A stretch of DNA of 7,155 nt, from contig CAYHWW010000169.1 in the NCBI GenBank assembly GCA_964360145.1, positions 1-7,155 on the forward strand. Reading direction: 5' to 3'. The position numbers and the translations under genes were made by a program. The number at the start of each line of letters is the position of its first letter. The stretch's first letter is position 1. A model generated the notes under the pieces. That model saw nothing but the letters and a program-made list of their open reading frames with translations. It ran no database searches and was not told the DNA's origin. The DNA comes from CAYHWW01 sp964360145. GTDB taxonomy: Bacteria > Bdellovibrionota > UBA1018 > CAYHWW01. Positions 4,917 through 7,155 of this stretch are shown here, one piece after another.

Positions 4917-6202
4917 CGCGGCACCGTGGTCACCAGAGTTTTGATGTCAGAATCGGTGAAGCGCACCCCCGCACCGACGAAGTAGTTGCGCACCCGGCCC
5001 AAATTGGGAGAACCAATGAGGAGATCGTCGCCGCCGGTCCACACATAGAAAGGTTTGTAGGCGTGGAACTCAAGCCCCACGTTGAGCTGAGGATTGATGC
5101 GGGGTTGGAAGTTGTAGAGTTCCGTGGAGAGGCGAATGCGCTTATCCATGAAACCAACGTAATCCACAGCAGCACCACCGGTGTTCTCGAAGATGCCGGC
5201 CCGAATCACGAAGTCGCCAAAAAGCTTGGCAAACTGCGCGTTGAAGGTCACAGCGGAGCGGTTTTGCATAACGGAGTCCGTGCTATTGGCGGTGCCACCG
5301 TTATTGGTCTCGATGTGGGTGCGGGTCACGAAGCCCTGGGGCCCGCTGGTGACACCCAAGATATAGTATTTGTCGTAGGTGGGCTGGAGCCACAGGCCCA
5401 CGGTGGTTTTGGCCCCGCCGGAACGGGTCAAAGCGCCGGCCCGGGCGTCGAGGATGAGTTGCAGCTTCTCGGCCTTGTTCAAGAACTTGTTGATGCCGGA
5501 AACCGCTTTATTGACGTTGTCGATGGTCTCATCGTCGTTCAAAAGCTTGCCAATGGTGCCTTCACCCTTCGCCACCTTGCCTGTGATGTTGCGCAAGTTG
5601 TCCGCCACTTCATCGAGTTTCTCCGTGAGATCGCCGATGCGATTCAACCCCGCAAGGCCTGCCGAAAAGTCTTCGATGTTTTCCGCGATGCGATCGAGAC
5701 GAGTGCTACCGTCTTCGTCATCCCCACGGAGGGACTCTTTCAAGACATCGGTGATCTCTTGGAGATTTTCAACGACCTTTGTCACTTTGCCCGTAAGGTC
5801 TTCCAGGCTGCCGCTGGCGCCGCCCTCTTCGATGTAGCTGCCTTCTTCCATGGCGGGTTGATCATCGGTCCCCGGAGTGAGCTCGACGTACTTGTCACCC
5901 AAGAAGCCGATGGCTTTCACTGCCACGTGGGCGTTGCGGCGCACGCTCACTTCACCGCCGACGATGATTGTGAGTCGGGCTTTTTTCCCGATAAGCTCGA
6001 TGTTCTCCACTTGACCCACGTCGAGGCCAGACATCTTCACCTTGGACTTGGTGAGGAGCCCCGTGGCGTCCCGCACATGGGCGTAGTAGCGTTTGACGCC
6101 CGCGAAGGCGAAGCGGTTTTGGGTGAGTCTGGTGGTCATGAAGATCATGGCGGCCACCGTGGCGATGACGAACAAACCTGCTTTAAGGTTGGCCGTCATC
6201 AT
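4913..6202 (-). CDS. mlaD: MCE-family protein MlaD with long C-terminal extension
   Basis: MlaD-type proteins carry phospholipids across the periplasm. An N-terminal membrane helix (8-24) leads into one MCE domain (about 38-112), with ATGLLTKSKVKMSGLDVGQV (46-65), VAVKAIGFLGDKYVEL (93-108) and the terminal PG. A long, probably coiled-coil helical region follows (about 133-255, heptad-like ENLQEITDVLKE, LTEKLDEVADNLRNITGKV). A beta-rich C-terminal part (about 264-417) has alternating aromatic/polar strands such as TTVGLWLQPTYDKYYILGV and LNVGLEFHAYKPFYVW. At 429 residues it is far longer than E. coli MlaD (about 180). The extension may reach or insert in the outer membrane, which is inference. 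The start overlaps the mlaF stop (ATGATG), so Met1 or Met2 could initiate. Confidence 0.87.
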   Translation of the reverse strand: MMTANLKAGLFVIATVAAMIFMTTRLTQNRFAFAGVKRYYAHVRDATGLLTKSKVKMSGLDVGQVENIELIGKKARLTIIVGGEVSVRRNAHVAVKAIGFLGDKYVELTPGTDDQPAMEEGSYIEEGGASGSLEDLTGKVTKVVENLQEITDVLKESLRGDDEDGSTRLDRIAENIEDFSAGLAGLNRIGDLTEKLDEVADNLRNITGKVAKGEGTIGKLLNDDETIDNVNKAVSGINKFLNKAEKLQLILDARAGALTRSGGAKTTVGLWLQPTYDKYYILGVTSGPQGFVTRTHIETNNGGTANSTDSVMQNRSAVTFNAQFAKLFGDFVIRAGIFENTGGAAVDYVGFMDKRIRLSTELYNFQPRINPQLNVGLEFHAYKPFYVWTGGDDLLIGSPNLGRVRNYFVGAGVRFTDSDIKTLVTTVPR

Positions 6203-6975
6203 TGCTTATGACCTTCCACGTGTTTGCGTTCGGCGCTGAGGAAGCCTTGGACCATGGGATGCTCGCTCCGTGAGAACTCTGCGGGAGAGCCGTAGAATAC
6301 GATTTCCCCCTTGTGTAGAAAAGCCAAAACATCGGCATAGTTGAGTGCGGAAAACATATCGTGACTGATGATGACCGAACTCAGACCAAACTTCTGGTTG
6401 GTCTCCAGGATCAGTTCATCCACCGTGTTGCGGGTCACCGGATCCAGCCCCGTGGTGGGCTCATCATAGAGGATAATGGAGGGCTCAAGAATAATGCCCC
6501 GCGCAAGCGCGACCCGCTTCTTCATACCGCCGGAAAGCTCGCTGGGGTACTTATCCATGACCTCTTTGGGATCCAGATGCACGGCAATGAGCTTTTCTTC
6601 GCACTTTTGGCGTATCTCGGCCTTACTGAGCCTGGAGTGTTCCACCAGGGGGAAACACACGTTCTGCGCCACTGTGAGGTCATCAAAGAGCGCGGAATAC
6701 TGAAAGCACATGCCGAAGGATTTGCGCATTTCGTTCAGCTGCTTGGGATCGTCATAAGGAATGGACTTGCCCAGAATATGGATATCACCGCCATCGGGCT
6801 TCAAAAGGCCCAGCATGTGCTTGAGCAACACTGACTTGCCTGCGCCAGAAGACCCCAGGAGAAACGTCAGTTTCCCTTGGGGCACCAGTAAGTTGACGCC
6901 ACGCAACACCTGATCGCGTCCTCCGCGAAAGCTTTTGCGTAAGTCTTTGATTTCGATGGCGAGTTGTTGAGCCAT
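6199..6975 (-). CDS. mlaF: Mla-type phospholipid ABC transporter ATPase MlaF
   Basis: MlaF is the cytoplasmic ATPase that drives lipid transfer by the MlaFEDB-type complex. The 258 residues hold every nucleotide-binding motif: Walker A GSSGAGKS (41-48), Q-loop Gln92 in MCFQYSALFDDLTV, signature LSGGM (147-151), Walker B IILYDEPTTGLDP (167-179) and the H-loop His205 in IISHDM. The FQYSALFDDLTVAQNV and SGGMKKRVALARG segments are typical of the MlaF/Mkl subgroup rather than general ABC importers. The ATG has only a weak upstream Shine-Dalgarno. It overlaps mlaD by 4 bp. Repeat copy C separates it from the upstream gene, 132 bp away, and may set its expression relative to that gene. Confidence 0.94.
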   Translation of the reverse strand: MAQQLAIEIKDLRKSFRGGRDQVLRGVNLLVPQGKLTFLLGSSGAGKSVLLKHMLGLLKPDGGDIHILGKSIPYDDPKQLNEMRKSFGMCFQYSALFDDLTVAQNVCFPLVEHSRLSKAEIRQKCEEKLIAVHLDPKEVMDKYPSELSGGMKKRVALARGIILEPSIILYDEPTTGLDPVTRNTVDELILETNQKFGLSSVIISHDMFSALNYADVLAFLHKGEIVFYGSPAEFSRSEHPMVQGFLSAERKHVEGHKQ

Positions 6976-7042
6976 GGGCTGATGTTAAAAATCGTGCCCC
7001 ACGGCCGCGACTTTGGCAACGTCATCACCTGGTTTGCGGCAC

Positions 7043-7110
7043 CTTTTCCGTGCTGGCTTCGTTGTCGTTCGTCGCCCGCTCCACGCGGCGTGCATGAGCA
7101 CCGTCGCCTA
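7043..7110 (+). repeat. structured repeat, copy C (shortened)
   Basis: This is the third member of the family, in the same orientation as copy A. Positions 7053-7090 are identical over 38 bases to the reverse complement of 1362-1399 in copy B. It begins CTTTTCC like the outer arm of A, keeps the apical hairpin (GTGC-ATGA-GCAC at 7090-7101, extendable with one bulge) and ends CCGTCGCCTA (7101-7110), against CCTTCGCCTA in A. The 3' half with the pyrimidine-rich strand and closing arm is missing, about 45 nt. It lies between two minus-strand genes, with the upstream gene's TAG inside its end. Confidence 0.8.
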
Positions 7111-7155
7111 CGCATCCTGCTCCGGCGCAGCTTCGCTGTCCGATTTCTGGGCAAT
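7108..7155 (-). CDS. C-terminal end of a minus-strand gene (possibly mlaE), cut by window edge
   Basis: One minus-strand frame entering from the window edge reads IAQKSDSEAAPEQDA and then TAG at 7110-7108. This is a hydrophilic, acidic tail of the kind often found at protein ends. The other frames here are arginine-rich and look non-coding. Position suggests the gene upstream of mlaF, which in mla operons is usually the permease mlaE, but only 15 codons are visible and no permease feature is among them. The final codons GCG TAG fall in the end of repeat copy C. Confidence 0.45.
   Translation of the reverse strand: MAQKSDSEAAPEQDA

Noticed and set aside
4886..6211. A 441-codon plus-strand reading frame lying opposite mlaD
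   Set aside because: It is antisense to a gene with clear MCE features and overlapping operon starts. Its product is rich in His/Gly/Val/Glu with no recognisable domain, as expected for a shadow frame in GC-rich coding DNA.
6867..7154. A 95-codon minus-strand frame over the mlaF start and repeat copy C
   Set aside because: It is arginine-rich because it translates the repeat, and it overlaps mlaF in another frame. The frame ending in TAG at 7108 looks more like a real gene end.
1..7155. CRISPR array, tRNA, rRNA or insertion sequence with a transposase
   Set aside because: No regularly spaced direct repeats, no tRNA cloverleaf or rRNA sequence, and no transposase-like protein could be recognised.

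Overview
This is a chromosomal window of about 57% GC by eye, packed with housekeeping genes. LptE and an Mla-type lipid transport system point to a Gram-negative (diderm) bacterium. The MCE protein with a long C-terminal extension, the small GYF-domain protein and the HD-GYP protein beside lptE-holA fit a deltaproteobacterial or Bdellovibrionota-like lineage. That placement is inference from gene content and was not checked by any search.

Layout. Positions 1-197 are a leader with a perfect 18-bp palindrome. bioY (198-791, +), the membrane S-component for biotin uptake, comes next, then rpsT (859-1128, +), encoding ribosomal protein S20 from a GTG start. Positions 1123-1422 form a 300-bp near-symmetrical inverted structure made of two copies of a structured ~125-bp repeat. 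On its far side a minus-strand operon is read toward it: an HD-GYP protein (4006-2999), lptE (2951-2352) and holA (2352-1417). Seventeen bases from the HD-GYP start, a DciA/DUF721 gene (4024-4329) diverges on the plus strand. It converges, with 11 bp between stops, on a second minus-strand operon: [unknown gene, probably mlaE, cut by the window edge], mlaF (6975-6199), mlaD (6202-4913) and a GYF-domain membrane protein (4916-4341). The last three overlap by 4 bp each.

How the genes work together. MlaF is the ATPase and MlaD the MCE substrate-handling subunit of a phospholipid transporter between the inner and outer membranes. The GYF protein is translationally coupled to them and may be an accessory subunit. 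LptE is the outer-membrane lipoprotein of LPS export; HolA is the clamp-loader delta subunit; the DciA-like protein may act on the replicative helicase. Envelope biogenesis and replication functions are therefore interleaved.

Most notable signal. The window has three copies of one repeat family (A 1126-1249, B 1295-1419 inverted, C about 7043-7110, shortened). Aligning A with B by hand, 18 of the 23 substitutions form nine compensatory base-pair changes spread over three nested helices, while unpaired segments are nearly invariant. The repeat is therefore under selection as a folded nucleic acid. All three copies abut a gene's stop codon, and that TAG lies inside the repeat's terminal CGTAGGC. 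This resembles an enlarged REP/BIME-like element with a GTAG tag, but the family is not one I recognise.
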